Source: CALSMU01 sp965230225 (lineage in GTDB: Bacteria > Bacteroidota > Bacteroidia > Flavobacteriales_D > Parvicellaceae). Taken from it: a stretch of 64,000 bases of DNA. Positions 18,375-27,031 of the stretch are shown piece by piece. Location: positions 124,001 to 188,000 of the forward strand of contig CBDDKM010000003.1 of NCBI GenBank assembly GCA_965230225.1. Direction: 5' to 3'. The notes under the pieces are model-generated. The model was not told the DNA's origin, ran no database searches, and worked only from the letters and a program-made list of their open reading frames with translations. How positions within the stretch are numbered: the first letter of the stretch is position 1; each line of letters opens with the position of its first letter. A program made the position numbers and the translations under genes.

Positions 18375-19736
18375 ATGAAATATTACAATAATATCCTTGA
18401 AACAATAGGAGATACACCACTTATTAAAATCAATAGCATTTGTAAAGACGTAAAAGCAACAGTGCTGGCGAAAGTGGAAACTACTAACCCAGGTAACTCG
18501 GTAAAAGATAGAATGGCACTTCAAATGATTGAAGATGCTGAAGCAGATGGAAGACTTAAGCCAGGAGGAACAGTAATCGAAGGGACATCTGGAAATACAG
18601 GAATGGGATTGGCACTGGCTTGTATCATAAAAGGATATAAGCTAATCTGTGTTTTAAGTGATAAGCAGAGTAAAGAAAAGATGGATATCCTAAGAGCAGT
18701 TGGAGCAGAAGTTCACGTTTGCCCAACCAATGTTGCTCCAGAAGATCCAAGATCATACTATTCTGTATCTAAAAGATTGGCAGAGGAAATTCCAAATTCA
18801 TGGTATGTAAATCAATACGATAATCCATCTAATACCAAAGCACATTATTTAAGCACTGGACCTGAGATTTGGGAACAAACTGAAGGTAAAATCACTCATT
18901 TTGTGGTTGGTGTTGGTACAGGAGGAACTGTATCCGGAGTTGGAAAATACTTGAAGGAGCAAAACCCAAACATCAAAATTTGGGGAATTGATACTTATGG
19001 TTCTGTATTCAAAAAATACCACGAGACAGGTATTTTTGATGAGAATGAAATCTACCCTTATATTACTGAGGGAATTGGAGAAGATATCTTGCCTAAAAAT
19101 GTGAACTTCGATGTAATTGATAAGTTCGAAAAAGTAACTGATAAAGACGCAGCAGTTTACCAAAGAAAACTAGCTAAAGAAGAAGGTATTTTCGTAGGGA
19201 ATTCTGCCGGATCTGCTATCAAAGGAATTCTTCAGTTAAAAGATGAATTAAAAGAGGATGACGTTGTGGTGGTATTGTTCCACGATCATGGAAGTCGTTA
19301 TGTTGGTAAAATGTTTAACGACGACTGGATGAGAGATAGAGGATTCCTGGATGAGGAAAAAACTTCTGCTGTGGACCTAATTAAAGATCATGCTGGTAAA
19401 CACTTGGTAACAGTAACTCCTGATAACCCTGTGTCTCAAGCTATCTTGTTGATGAATCAATACGGAATTTCACAAATTCCGGTAGTAGAAAACGACAAGT
19501 TTGTAGGTTCTCTTACAGACAACAACCTATTTGGGGCTTTATTGGAAAAACCGGAATTGAAAGAATTACCATTAAGAGAAATTATGGAAGCACCATTCCC
19601 TGAAGTTGCAGAAAACACTTCTATCAATGATGTATCTAAATTGTTTACGGATGGTGCAACAGCTGTAATCGTAAATTATGGAGATGGTAAAAAGCACATC
19701 ATTACCAGACAAGACGTAATTAAAGCAATTGCTTAA
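18375..19736 (+). CDS. cbs: Cystathionine beta-synthase (PLP enzyme with tandem CBS domains)
   Basis: Condenses serine (or O-acetylserine) with homocysteine or sulfide through a PLP aminoacrylate. PLP Lys44 lies in NPGNSVKDRMAL; the substrate loop TSGNTG (71-76) and the PLP-phosphate loop GVGTGGTVSG are intact. Residues about 335-453 are two CBS domains (HAGKHLVTVTPDNPVSQA to IITRQDVIKAI), the nucleotide/SAM-sensing regulatory part that separates this enzyme from plain cysteine synthases. No haem-binding N-terminal extension. The BtuF-like gene starts 5 bases downstream. Confidence 0.93.
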   Translation: MKYYNNILETIGDTPLIKINSICKDVKATVLAKVETTNPGNSVKDRMALQMIEDAEADGRLKPGGTVIEGTSGNTGMGLALACIIKGYKLICVLSDKQSKEKMDILRAVGAEVHVCPTNVAPEDPRSYYSVSKRLAEEIPNSWYVNQYDNPSNTKAHYLSTGPEIWEQTEGKITHFVVGVGTGGTVSGVGKYLKEQNPNIKIWGIDTYGSVFKKYHETGIFDENEIYPYITEGIGEDILPKNVNFDVIDKFEKVTDKDAAVYQRKLAKEEGIFVGNSAGSAIKGILQLKDELKEDDVVVVLFHDHGSRYVGKMFNDDWMRDRGFLDEEKTSAVDLIKDHAGKHLVTVTPDNPVSQAILLMNQYGISQIPVVENDKFVGSLTDNNLFGALLEKPELKELPLREIMEAPFPEVAENTSINDVSKLFTDGATAVIVNYGDGKKHIITRQDVIKAIA

Positions 19737-19741
19737 TTCAA

Positions 19742-20518
19742 TTGGAAAATAATAGAATCATAATAGATCAAATGAAACGGGAAGTATTGCTTCCCGTTTT
19801 TCCTTCCAGAATTATTTCTCTGGTCCCTTCTCAAACTGAATTATTGTATTATTTAGGGCTGGCAGATCGAGTAGTAGGAATAACCAAATTCTGTATTCAT
19901 CCCGAAGAATGGTTCCGGTCTAAAACCAGGGTGGGAGGAACGAAAAAACTCAACTTCGAAAAAATTAGAGCACTTCAACCTGATCTTATTATTGGAAATA
20001 AGGAGGAGAACTTTAAGGATGATATAGAAGCCCTTGAAAAGGAGTTCCCGGTTTGGATGAGTGATATTGAAACTTTTGATCAGGCCTTGCAATCCATTCA
20101 GCAAATAGGGCTCATAACTAACAAAGAGCAAGAGGTAGAAGTTTTACTCAATGAGATAAAAGAAAAGAAGCAATCCTTCTCGATGCAAAATAACCAATCG
20201 GTGTTGTATTTTATTTGGAGAAACCCATGGATGGCTGTTGGAGGGAATACTTTTATAGATGAAATGCTTCAGGTCTGTGGTTTAAATAATCAGTGTAAAG
20301 AGGATCGGTATGTGGAGCTTTCGGAAGAGCAAATTAGAGAACTAAATCCCGAGTTGATTTATCTTTCCAGTGAACCGTTTCCATTCAAAGAAAAACACCT
20401 TGCAGAAATGCAGAAAATAGCTCCTAATGCTACCATTAAGCTAGTAGATGGAGAAATGTTTAGTTGGTATGGATCAAGACTGGCTAAAGCCTTCGATTAT
20501 TTTGAAACGATCCTATAA
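19742..20518 (+). CDS. BtuF-like helical-backbone metal/cobalamin-binding protein
   Basis: 258 residues; ABC-type periplasmic-binding fold of the BtuF/FepB class (RIISLVPSQTELLYYLGL, VVGITKFCIHPEEW, LQPDLIIGNKEEN). The start codon is probably TTG at 19742, because family members include the segment ahead of DQMKREV; an internal ATG at 19772 would cut into it. No signal peptide is seen, so the protein would be cytoplasmic unless exported another way; this is common for the Bacteroidota branch but unexplained. Probably co-transcribed with the beta-synthase, whose product pathway can involve cobalamin-dependent methionine synthesis (inference). It ends with a 6-base overlap with the convergent gene. 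Confidence 0.83.
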   Translation: MENNRIIIDQMKREVLLPVFPSRIISLVPSQTELLYYLGLADRVVGITKFCIHPEEWFRSKTRVGGTKKLNFEKIRALQPDLIIGNKEENFKDDIEALEKEFPVWMSDIETFDQALQSIQQIGLITNKEQEVEVLLNEIKEKKQSFSMQNNQSVLYFIWRNPWMAVGGNTFIDEMLQVCGLNNQCKEDRYVELSEEQIRELNPELIYLSSEPFPFKEKHLAEMQKIAPNATIKLVDGEMFSWYGSRLAKAFDYFETIL

Positions 20519-22039
20519 TCGGTTGGCAATTTCGTAAGCAATTCTAACGAATTGAATCAATGTATGCATTTGCTTTTCTCCCATTTCTAATTGTCCGTGG
20601 AGAACTAACTGATCATCCTGCATTCCATCGTAGTGCATTTCGAAGTTATGAAACTCATAACGATTAATTTCAGGCATTAGCATTTGCTGAATAAAGTCTT
20701 TTGGCGGATACTTCTCGAATATTCCATCAATATCCACACTAAATGCAAAAGTGGTGTAGTTAACCGCGTAATCAAAAGTAATTGGGACCGTACTAAGAAT
20801 TAAGTTTTTGTTTTCCAGTTTTAAGTATAGTTTTTCGTCAACAAACTGCGGCAGGTTAATGTACCAGTAGTCATCCTGGGATATGAAGGTAGAATCTGAA
20901 TTAAAAACCGAGCTAATTTCCTCACTATTGTTGATTTCAATCCCCATTGCAAAGTGAGGAAGGTTAACATATTTCGCAATTTCCAATACAGTGGTATCTG
21001 CTTCTAAATACGTTTCAAATGTTTCTTCGTTCACCACTGTGGTATAACTAACTTTTTTTATAGGTTCAGTTCGGAAACCAATAATACTGGAGCATATTTT
21101 ACCTGTCCAACCATGAGTAAGGAATTCTTTATCTTCCGGAATCAATTGGTCAAATTGGGTGTGCATGTACTCAGGGTTTAGGGTCATGCTAATTTTTGCT
21201 AGTTCATTTTCTTCCAGAGGAACTTCAGCACTTCCGTTTTCGATAAAAAAGTCTTTGTTGTTAACGTACATGTGAGCTTTGGTATCAATTCCTTCCTCAA
21301 AAAGGTTAATGGCTACCAATTGGCTATTAAAAATCGAGTTGAACCCTAATAGATCACCTCCCATTCCTTGCATTACACCTTCTCCGGTGCCTGACCAAAT
21401 GGTTAAATGATCTTCTCTACCAGTGGAAGCCTTAAAGCTTTTGCTTGATTCAATTAATGGTGATGCCTGGTCCCCAAAAATGCTGTTATAATGTGTTTCC
21501 CCAGCAGAGAGTTTTATTTTCTTTCCTGGCAATACTGGTTGCATTACAATACCAATGTTGTCTTTTACGATAACTACTTTGTTCCCAATTTCGAAGTGGG
21601 TAATCGAGCCTCCATCTAATTCCTTTTTATTGGGTTGTTTTTCGCTGGCTTCGTTTTGAAATTCCAGGAATTTTTTAGAATCATTAAGGGTAGCAATAAA
21701 GCACCTGAATAGCTCGTCTGGGTTTTCCGGGTTGCTAATAACGTATAAACAAATCTTTTCTAGCGGAACAATACCCGGTAAATCTTCTGGTAAAACAGGT
21801 TCGCCATCAGGATCTCCTTCCGGTAGTACTTTGTCTATTTCGGTTGGGTGAAATTTAAGAAGGTGATAATAATCCTCCACCAATGTTTTAGAGTCAATTA
21901 AGATGACTGCCTTGGCATTGGAAGGTACAAAGTTGAGGTGGTGATTAACCGGTTTGGAACCAATTAAAAAGTACCCCCAAACAAGTATAATTAGCAAAAT
22001 TGGCCAAAATGACCATCTTATCCACTTCTTTTTATCCAT
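20513..22039 (-). CDS. Membrane-anchored protein of unknown function
   Basis: Start taken at the ATG at 22039 (MDKKKWIRW); an upstream in-frame extension lacks sense. The 508-residue protein has one N-terminal membrane segment (about 9-26, WPILLIILVWGYFLIG) and a large extracytoplasmic part opening with FVPSNAKAVILIDSKTLV. That opening resembles the DUF4836/DUF3352-type envelope proteins in which a membrane anchor precedes repeated beta/alpha units; assignment is tentative. Overlaps the 3' end of the BtuF-like gene by 6 bases. Confidence 0.8.
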   Translation of the reverse strand: MDKKKWIRWSFWPILLIILVWGYFLIGSKPVNHHLNFVPSNAKAVILIDSKTLVEDYYHLLKFHPTEIDKVLPEGDPDGEPVLPEDLPGIVPLEKICLYVISNPENPDELFRCFIATLNDSKKFLEFQNEASEKQPNKKELDGGSITHFEIGNKVVIVKDNIGIVMQPVLPGKKIKLSAGETHYNSIFGDQASPLIESSKSFKASTGREDHLTIWSGTGEGVMQGMGGDLLGFNSIFNSQLVAINLFEEGIDTKAHMYVNNKDFFIENGSAEVPLEENELAKISMTLNPEYMHTQFDQLIPEDKEFLTHGWTGKICSSIIGFRTEPIKKVSYTTVVNEETFETYLEADTTVLEIAKYVNLPHFAMGIEINNSEEISSVFNSDSTFISQDDYWYINLPQFVDEKLYLKLENKNLILSTVPITFDYAVNYTTFAFSVDIDGIFEKYPPKDFIQQMLMPEINRYEFHNFEMHYDGMQDDQLVLHGQLEMGEKQMHTLIQFVRIAYEIANRL

Positions 22040-22120
22040 CCTAGCGCTGTTGTTGATGTAAATATAAAGGAATGAATTGAAAAATTCTGTTAAACAATTT
22101 CGAATACTTAAATTCGAGCC

Positions 22121-22693
22121 ATGTTTTGGGGACATGAGAAAATAGAAGGGTTAGAAAATACCACCATAAAGGATTTTTGGCAGTGGACGTTTTCTGATAT
22201 TCTGATCAATAAAAACCGGGATGATTTCGGGTTGTTTTTGGTAGCCAATGCCTTGGGATTAACAAAGATGCCCAGAATTCACTGGGGGAATGTGGAACTG
22301 AGGTACAGAAAGAAAAAAGTAGCTGTTCGAACTTCGGGATACATTCAGAGTTGGAAGCAAAAGAGACCCAAGAGAGTGTTGTATGACATCGCCCCCAAAA
22401 AAGGACTAGTGGCCAAAACAGATACCTCTATGACCTTTAGAAATCGTGAGCCTGAGTTGTACGTTTTTTGTTTGCTCAACGAAAAGGATATGACTAAAAT
22501 TGATCCTATGAAACTGGAGCAATGGAGGTTTTATGTGGTAAGAACCACTGTTCTGGATGAACAGTTCCACGACAAGAAAAAAATAGGACTTCGTCCACTT
22601 AATAAATTGGCAACCCCTGTTCACCATTCTAAACTAAAGGCCATTATGGATAGCCTGATAGATTATGAATTAGGTGAAAATCTAGTGCTGTAA
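22121..22693 (+). CDS. Hypothetical protein
   Basis: 190 residues, basic, no signal peptide or membrane segment. Visible features are the opening MFWGHEKIEGLENTTIKDFW, a very basic segment (RYRKKKVAVRTSGY), and a C-terminal half with alternating strands (PELYVFCLLNEKD, EQWRFYVVRTTVL). The mix of an acidic helix and conserved-looking strands recalls small nuclease folds, but no catalytic motif can be named, so this stays unassigned. The acetyltransferase gene starts 8 bases downstream. Confidence 0.78.
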   Translation: MFWGHEKIEGLENTTIKDFWQWTFSDILINKNRDDFGLFLVANALGLTKMPRIHWGNVELRYRKKKVAVRTSGYIQSWKQKRPKRVLYDIAPKKGLVAKTDTSMTFRNREPELYVFCLLNEKDMTKIDPMKLEQWRFYVVRTTVLDEQFHDKKKIGLRPLNKLATPVHHSKLKAIMDSLIDYELGENLVL

Positions 22694-22701
22694 GCAAATC
22701 T

Positions 22702-23286
22702 ATGAAACTTGCAACAAAGGAGGATAAGGAGAAGGTAATTCGAATATTGTCAGAATCATTCGAAACCAACCCAAGTGTTAATTGGGTCATTAAAAGTGAT
22801 GATAAAAGAGTTGACAGAATTAAGGAACTGGTAGATTTTTCGTTTGAAACCGGACTGGAGAACAGTGGAGTCTACCTGTCGTCGGATGAGAAAGGTGCTG
22901 CAATATGTTTTCCATATCATAAAAAGAAAAGTACATTATCTGGAATCCTAAATCAGGTTAAGCTTGTTGCAAAAGCAATTGGCGTAGGAAGAGTAGGTAA
23001 GGTGCTTAAAAGAGAATCTTACATTAATAAACATCGGATAGATAAACAATTTCTGTATTTCTGGTTTTTAGGAGTATTAAACGAAGCCAGAGGAAGTGAA
23101 GCAGCTTATGAATTGCGCAATGAATTCTTTCGATTATCAGAAGACTTGAACCTTCCTATTTGTTTGGAAACCTCAGTGGAGCAGAATAAAATAGTGTATC
23201 AACGATTTGGTTTTGAGGTGTATCACACCTGGATTGATGAGGAGAAAGGAATTCACCTTTGGTTCATGAGGAGAGAACCAAAGTAG
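22702..23286 (+). CDS. GNAT-family N-acetyltransferase
   Basis: 194 residues with the GNAT layout: N-terminal strand and helix (LATKEDKEKVIRILSESF), a central strand FLYFWFLGVLNEARGSEAA in the acetyl-CoA region, and the C-terminal strand pair LPICLETSVEQNKIVYQRFGF, which is the usual final GNAT motif. The acceptor is unknown. It follows the unknown 190-residue gene by 8 bases and probably shares its transcript. Confidence 0.85.
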   Translation: MKLATKEDKEKVIRILSESFETNPSVNWVIKSDDKRVDRIKELVDFSFETGLENSGVYLSSDEKGAAICFPYHKKKSTLSGILNQVKLVAKAIGVGRVGKVLKRESYINKHRIDKQFLYFWFLGVLNEARGSEAAYELRNEFFRLSEDLNLPICLETSVEQNKIVYQRFGFEVYHTWIDEEKGIHLWFMRREPK

Positions 23287-23375
23287 TCTCTGAATCGATA
23301 ATTCAAAAAATTAGAAGGGTTTAAATAAGAAAACCATGCTTTTATACTGTTCGAAAAGAGGATAAAAGAACAATT

Positions 23376-23415
23376 TTACAAGTTGTAACATAGAAATTTA
23401 AAATATTTTAAATTT
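23376..23415. promoter_or_regulatory. Two perfect palindromes upstream of the PAS kinase
   Basis: A 6+1+6 inverted repeat (23376-23388, TTACAAGTTGTAA) and a perfect 22-bp AT palindrome (23394-23415) lie 23-62 bases upstream of the kinase start. Position suits an operator; no regulator can be named. Confidence 0.45.
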
Positions 23416-23437
23416 ACTAGTGTAATGTTAATTAGAA

Positions 23438-24556
23438 ATGGGGAATCAAAATCTATCAGAGTTATCTGAAGAAGAATTAATTGACGAAATACATTTACTA
23501 AGAGGTCAAAATCAAAAGCTAAAAGAGGCTGCAAATAACTCCAAAGAAATGGAGCTGAAGTTTCGTTTGTTGTTTGATACTTCTGATGATGCCATATTGG
23601 TTATTGAGGATAATGTATTTGTAGATTGCAATCAGGCCGTTGTAAGAATGCTTGGATATGAAACAAAAGAGGACTTGTTAAATACACATCCTTCAGAACT
23701 TTCTCCTGAGTACCAACCAGACGGTAGACCTTCTTTTGAAAAAGCACAGGAGATGATGGAACTAGCCATCAAAAATGGAAGTCATCATTTCGAATGGATG
23801 CACACCAGGGCAAATGGAGAGTACTTCCCAGTTGAGGTTTGGTTGTCGACGGTAAACTATAAGGGTAAATTATTAATCAATACCATTTGGCGAGATTTAA
23901 CCGAAATTAAGATAGCAGAAGACAAGATTAAAGCTTCTTTAAGGGAAAAAGAGGTGCTATTGAGAGAGATTCATCACCGGGTAAAAAACAATATGCAAAT
24001 CATTACTAGTTTGTTGAGTTTGCAGTCTGGTTTAATGGATAATGATGTGGTAAAAGGACATTTTAGACAGTGTCAGTTTAGAATTAATTCCATGGCCATG
24101 ATTCATGAAATGTTATATCAATCAGATAACTTTTCGGAAATCAATTATGCCGAATACGTTAAGCAGCTGGTTACAGAATTAATTACCTCTATTAAAGGAG
24201 TAAAAAATGATGTAGAGTTTAAGTTTTCTTCACCTGAACTTTATTTGTCCATTGATACTGCAATTCCATTAGGGTTATTGATAAATGAAATAATTACCAA
24301 CTCCTTAAAATATGGAATAACCAATGAGGTGGGAGGGAAGATTGAAATTCAGTTTACAAGAGAAGATAGTGCTAATTATACATTATTAATCGGCGATAAT
24401 GGTGTCGGAATTCCGAACGGAGTAACGGTAGAAAATTCTTCCTCGCTTGGGTTAAAATTAATCTATAGGTTAGCTCGTCAGTTGGGAGGTAATATTTCTT
24501 TGATTCCCGACAAACAAGGCACACACTATAAATTAGTATTTTGTAAATCAGAGTAA
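23438..24556 (+). CDS. PAS-domain sensor histidine kinase, HisKA_2 type
   Basis: 372 residues, cytoplasmic. Order: short coiled coil (9-40), PAS sensor domain (about 42-158), HisKA_2 dimerisation domain with LLREIHHRVKNNMQ (phospho-acceptor His180, or the adjacent His179), and an HATPase domain (N box NEIITNSLKYG, G box GDNGVGIP, then SSLGLKLI). It would sense a small ligand or redox state through PAS and phosphorylate the receiver protein encoded 3 bases downstream. Many HisKA_2 kinases pair with receiver-only partners, as here. Two palindromes lie upstream. Confidence 0.93.
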   Translation: MGNQNLSELSEEELIDEIHLLRGQNQKLKEAANNSKEMELKFRLLFDTSDDAILVIEDNVFVDCNQAVVRMLGYETKEDLLNTHPSELSPEYQPDGRPSFEKAQEMMELAIKNGSHHFEWMHTRANGEYFPVEVWLSTVNYKGKLLINTIWRDLTEIKIAEDKIKASLREKEVLLREIHHRVKNNMQIITSLLSLQSGLMDNDVVKGHFRQCQFRINSMAMIHEMLYQSDNFSEINYAEYVKQLVTELITSIKGVKNDVEFKFSSPELYLSIDTAIPLGLLINEIITNSLKYGITNEVGGKIEIQFTREDSANYTLLIGDNGVGIPNGVTVENSSSLGLKLIYRLARQLGGNISLIPDKQGTHYKLVFCKSE

Positions 24557-24559
24557 GGC

Positions 24560-24937
24560 ATGGCATTCAGAGTAGTTATTGTAGAAGACGATTTTATCAT
24601 TCAGATGTTTTTGGAAAACGTGGTTTCCAAATTGGGGTGTAAAGTGGTTGGGGTAGCAGAATCAGGAGAGAAAGCCACAGAAATTATTCAGGAGGAAAAG
24701 CCCGATATGATTCTGATGGATATAGGGATACAAGGCAAGATTGATGGAGTGGATACGGCTCTGGAAATAAAGAAAATTACCGATAAGCCAATTATCTTTC
24801 TTACTGGTAACTCAGATAAAAATACCCTTGACAGAGCAAAAGCAACTAACCCGGCTTACATCATCTTTAAGCCAATAGATGAAGAGCGATTAAAGGAAGA
24901 AATCCTTAGAATTAGAGATCATCTTTCTCGACTTTAG
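24560..24937 (+). CDS. Single-domain response regulator (receiver only)
   Basis: 125 residues, one CheY-like receiver with acidic pocket EDD (9-11), phospho-acceptor Asp54 (LMDIGIQGK), switch Thr/Ser in FLTGNSD and conserved Lys104 (IIFKPI). No output domain, so it must act by protein contact or by passing phosphate on. Encoded 3 bases after the PAS/HisKA_2 kinase and almost certainly its partner. The target is not visible; the next gene is a glycosyltransferase 57 bases downstream. Confidence 0.92.
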   Translation: MAFRVVIVEDDFIIQMFLENVVSKLGCKVVGVAESGEKATEIIQEEKPDMILMDIGIQGKIDGVDTALEIKKITDKPIIFLTGNSDKNTLDRAKATNPAYIIFKPIDEERLKEEILRIRDHLSRL

Positions 24938-24994
24938 AATTGTTTAATCTGGTAAAGAGAAAAAGGTTAAATATGTTTTCGTTTATTTGACCCT

Positions 24995-26284
24995 ATGAAA
25001 AAGTTGGAAGATTTAAAATGGGCTTTCTTCTCTTATGGACATAATCTCGGAGATTTTACGCGGGCATTAGAAACAGCTATAGGAATGCAGAATTCGGGAG
25101 CCCAGGTTAAATTTTTTAATCATGGAGGTGTACACAATCACCGAATTGCTGAAGCGGGGCTAGGTTTTGAAGACTTACAGCCGGAATTAACCTGGGAGCA
25201 ACATGAAATCATCATGGATATAAACAGGTATAAGGCTAAAGTCGGAACTCCTTTACCCATAACAGAAGATCAATGGGTTAAAATGGCAGAAGCCGATCTG
25301 GAAGCATTTGATCGTTATCAGCCTGATGGGGTATATGCAGGGTTGAATTTAAGTTGTTTTATTTCTGTTCCTTATGCTAAATTACCCATGGTTACTCAGG
25401 TGCCAACGGTAAATTGTCCTTCATTTATAGAAAACGAAATGTACAATATGCCCAACACCATGGAGCGTAACTTTTTTATGCAATATGTGTTTCCGGGTAA
25501 ATTGAAAAGAAGGTTAATGAGGAAGGTGTTGATGGGAGATTCTGCTAAAGCTTCGCTTACCACTTTTAATGCTGCCAGAAAAAAGTTCGGATTACCTCCA
25601 ATTTATAATATTGTAAAATTGCTTCAGGGGGATTTAACGCTGCTTCCAGATATGCCGGAGTTGAGTGGTTTACCTGAAGAGAAATTGACGAAAGGATATC
25701 ATTATACTGGACCAATATTTTCTAAAATGAATCTACTGGTTCCTGAAGAAGTTAAGGAAGTATTTGGTCGATCTGGGATAAACATATTCTGTTCCCTGGG
25801 GAGCTCGGGGTATCCGGAAACTCTTAAGCTTATAATAAAGACTCTAAGAAATAATCCAAACTATAATGTGGTTTGCTCTACTACCACCATTGTAAAACCG
25901 GAAGAGTTGGGTGCTAATTCGGAACGTTTTTTCGCTACTGAGTTTTTGCCTGCTCATGTGGTGAACGAGATGGCAGATATAGCCATTACCCATGGAGGTC
26001 AGGGAACCATACAAACTGCAGTTTGGTGTGGAACTCCTGTAATCGGAATTGGATTTCAGGGAGAACAACAAGCAAACATAGATGGAATCGCCGCTCAAGG
26101 GATGGCTATTAGGGTTCCCATTTTTGAAGTTTCTGCCAAGAAAATTGAAAAGACCATTAAGAAAATCAATACTCCTAAATACCTTCAAAATGCCCAACGA
26201 ATGAAGCAATTGATTCGTAGTACAGATGGAGTAAAAAGCTCGGTTGATTTAATGAATGAGTTTCTTTTAAATCGAATAAATTAA
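24995..26284 (+). CDS. GT1-like (UGT/MGT) glycosyltransferase
   Basis: 429 residues, GT-B fold. N-terminal acceptor domain starts WAFFSYGHNLGDFTRALETA. The C-terminal donor domain has the family signature THGGQGTIQTAVWCGTPVIG followed by QGEQQANI, typical of glycosyltransferases that use UDP- or TDP-sugars on lipids or small hydrophobic acceptors. No signal peptide. The acceptor is unknown and no biosynthetic cluster surrounds it. It may share a transcript with the kinase/receiver pair (57-base gap), but no evidence ties them functionally. Confidence 0.88.
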   Translation: MKKLEDLKWAFFSYGHNLGDFTRALETAIGMQNSGAQVKFFNHGGVHNHRIAEAGLGFEDLQPELTWEQHEIIMDINRYKAKVGTPLPITEDQWVKMAEADLEAFDRYQPDGVYAGLNLSCFISVPYAKLPMVTQVPTVNCPSFIENEMYNMPNTMERNFFMQYVFPGKLKRRLMRKVLMGDSAKASLTTFNAARKKFGLPPIYNIVKLLQGDLTLLPDMPELSGLPEEKLTKGYHYTGPIFSKMNLLVPEEVKEVFGRSGINIFCSLGSSGYPETLKLIIKTLRNNPNYNVVCSTTTIVKPEELGANSERFFATEFLPAHVVNEMADIAITHGGQGTIQTAVWCGTPVIGIGFQGEQQANIDGIAAQGMAIRVPIFEVSAKKIEKTIKKINTPKYLQNAQRMKQLIRSTDGVKSSVDLMNEFLLNRIN

Positions 26285-26304
26285 GCTCGAATTAGAAAAA
26301 TTAG

Positions 26305-26312
26305 TACATTTG
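26305..26312 (+). promoter_or_regulatory. Bacteroidota-type -7 element
   Basis: TACATTTG matches TAnnTTTG, 22 bases upstream of the zinc-ribbon gene start. No clear TTG at -33. Confidence 0.5.
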
Positions 26313-26334
26313 ACCTAATTCTACAATTAGTCCT

Positions 26335-26631
26335 ATGTCCGGTCTTGAAAGAAAGTGTCCAAGCTGTCAAAAATGGAATAAGTCCGACGATTTTTGCTTG
26401 TATTGTGGGGCACCAATATCTCCAAAAGAATTAGAAAAAGTAAGAAAACAAAAACTGCAGGAAGAGCAGAAGCAAAAGAAAGCCAGTAAGCTGGATGATT
26501 TGCTTAAGAAATTCAAGAACTCCAAAAACCCTTTGGTAAAAGGTGTGTATTACATCTTGTACTCCATCTGGGGTATTTATCTGGTATTTCTTGCTATTGC
26601 TCTTTATATAGCTGCTGTAGCACCGGGTTAA
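26335..26631 (+). CDS. Zinc-ribbon membrane protein
   Basis: 98 residues. An N-terminal CxxC-CxxC zinc ribbon (Cys8, Cys11, Cys21, Cys24), a lysine-rich coiled segment (31-60) and one C-terminal membrane helix (about 71-95). The ribbon should face the cytoplasm. Function unknown. Its TAA shares a base with the next ATG (TAATG), so it is translationally coupled to the following small membrane protein. Confidence 0.83.
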   Translation: MSGLERKCPSCQKWNKSDDFCLYCGAPISPKELEKVRKQKLQEEQKQKKASKLDDLLKKFKNSKNPLVKGVYYILYSIWGIYLVFLAIALYIAAVAPG

Positions 26632-27005
26632 TGAAAGAGTTTAGAAAATATTCATTGTTAGTGGTTGTTACCTACTTTGTATTCCTGATACTAAAAAGAA
26701 ACGGAGTTGTCCTTCCGGAGGTATTTCAGAATTACCTTACAGATGTTCTTTGCTTGCCTGCAACATTAATTGTCATAAGAGCCATTATCAGAACAATTCA
26801 TCGAGATGCTGAGTTGCAATTATCCATACCAATGGTTGTGGTAGCATTTGTATCTTTTTCGATATTGTTTGAATGGATTTTACCACAAAGGTCTCTTACA
26901 TATACAGCAGACGTACTGGATGTTTTGGCTTATGCCATTGGAGGGGTAGCGTACATTCTATTTACTCATCAGCAATTTTTAGGCATAAAAAAAAGCACCC
27001 AATAG
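26631..27005 (+). CDS. Small integral membrane protein
   Basis: 124 residues with four predicted membrane helices (about 7-21, 37-54, 66-86, 93-112). Its arrangement resembles small VanZ-like or transporter-annotated Bacteroidota membrane proteins, but no diagnostic motif is visible. Coupled by a TAATG overlap to the zinc-ribbon protein, suggesting a two-component membrane unit. Its last codons (KKSTQ) form one arm of the terminator shared with the convergent aminotransferase. Confidence 0.8.
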   Translation: MKEFRKYSLLVVVTYFVFLILKRNGVVLPEVFQNYLTDVLCLPATLIVIRAIIRTIHRDAELQLSIPMVVVAFVSFSILFEWILPQRSLTYTADVLDVLAYAIGGVAYILFTHQQFLGIKKSTQ

Positions 27006-27013
27006 GTGCTTTT
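26987..27013. terminator. Bidirectional terminator between convergent genes
   Basis: A 9-bp stem (26991-26999 with 27005-27013); its core is GC-rich. An 8-base A run on the left gives a strong T tract for the minus-strand aminotransferase; TTTT on the right serves the plus strand. The left arm lies inside the coding end of the plus-strand membrane protein. Confidence 0.85.
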
Positions 27014-27031
27014 CTATAGTATATAATAGGC

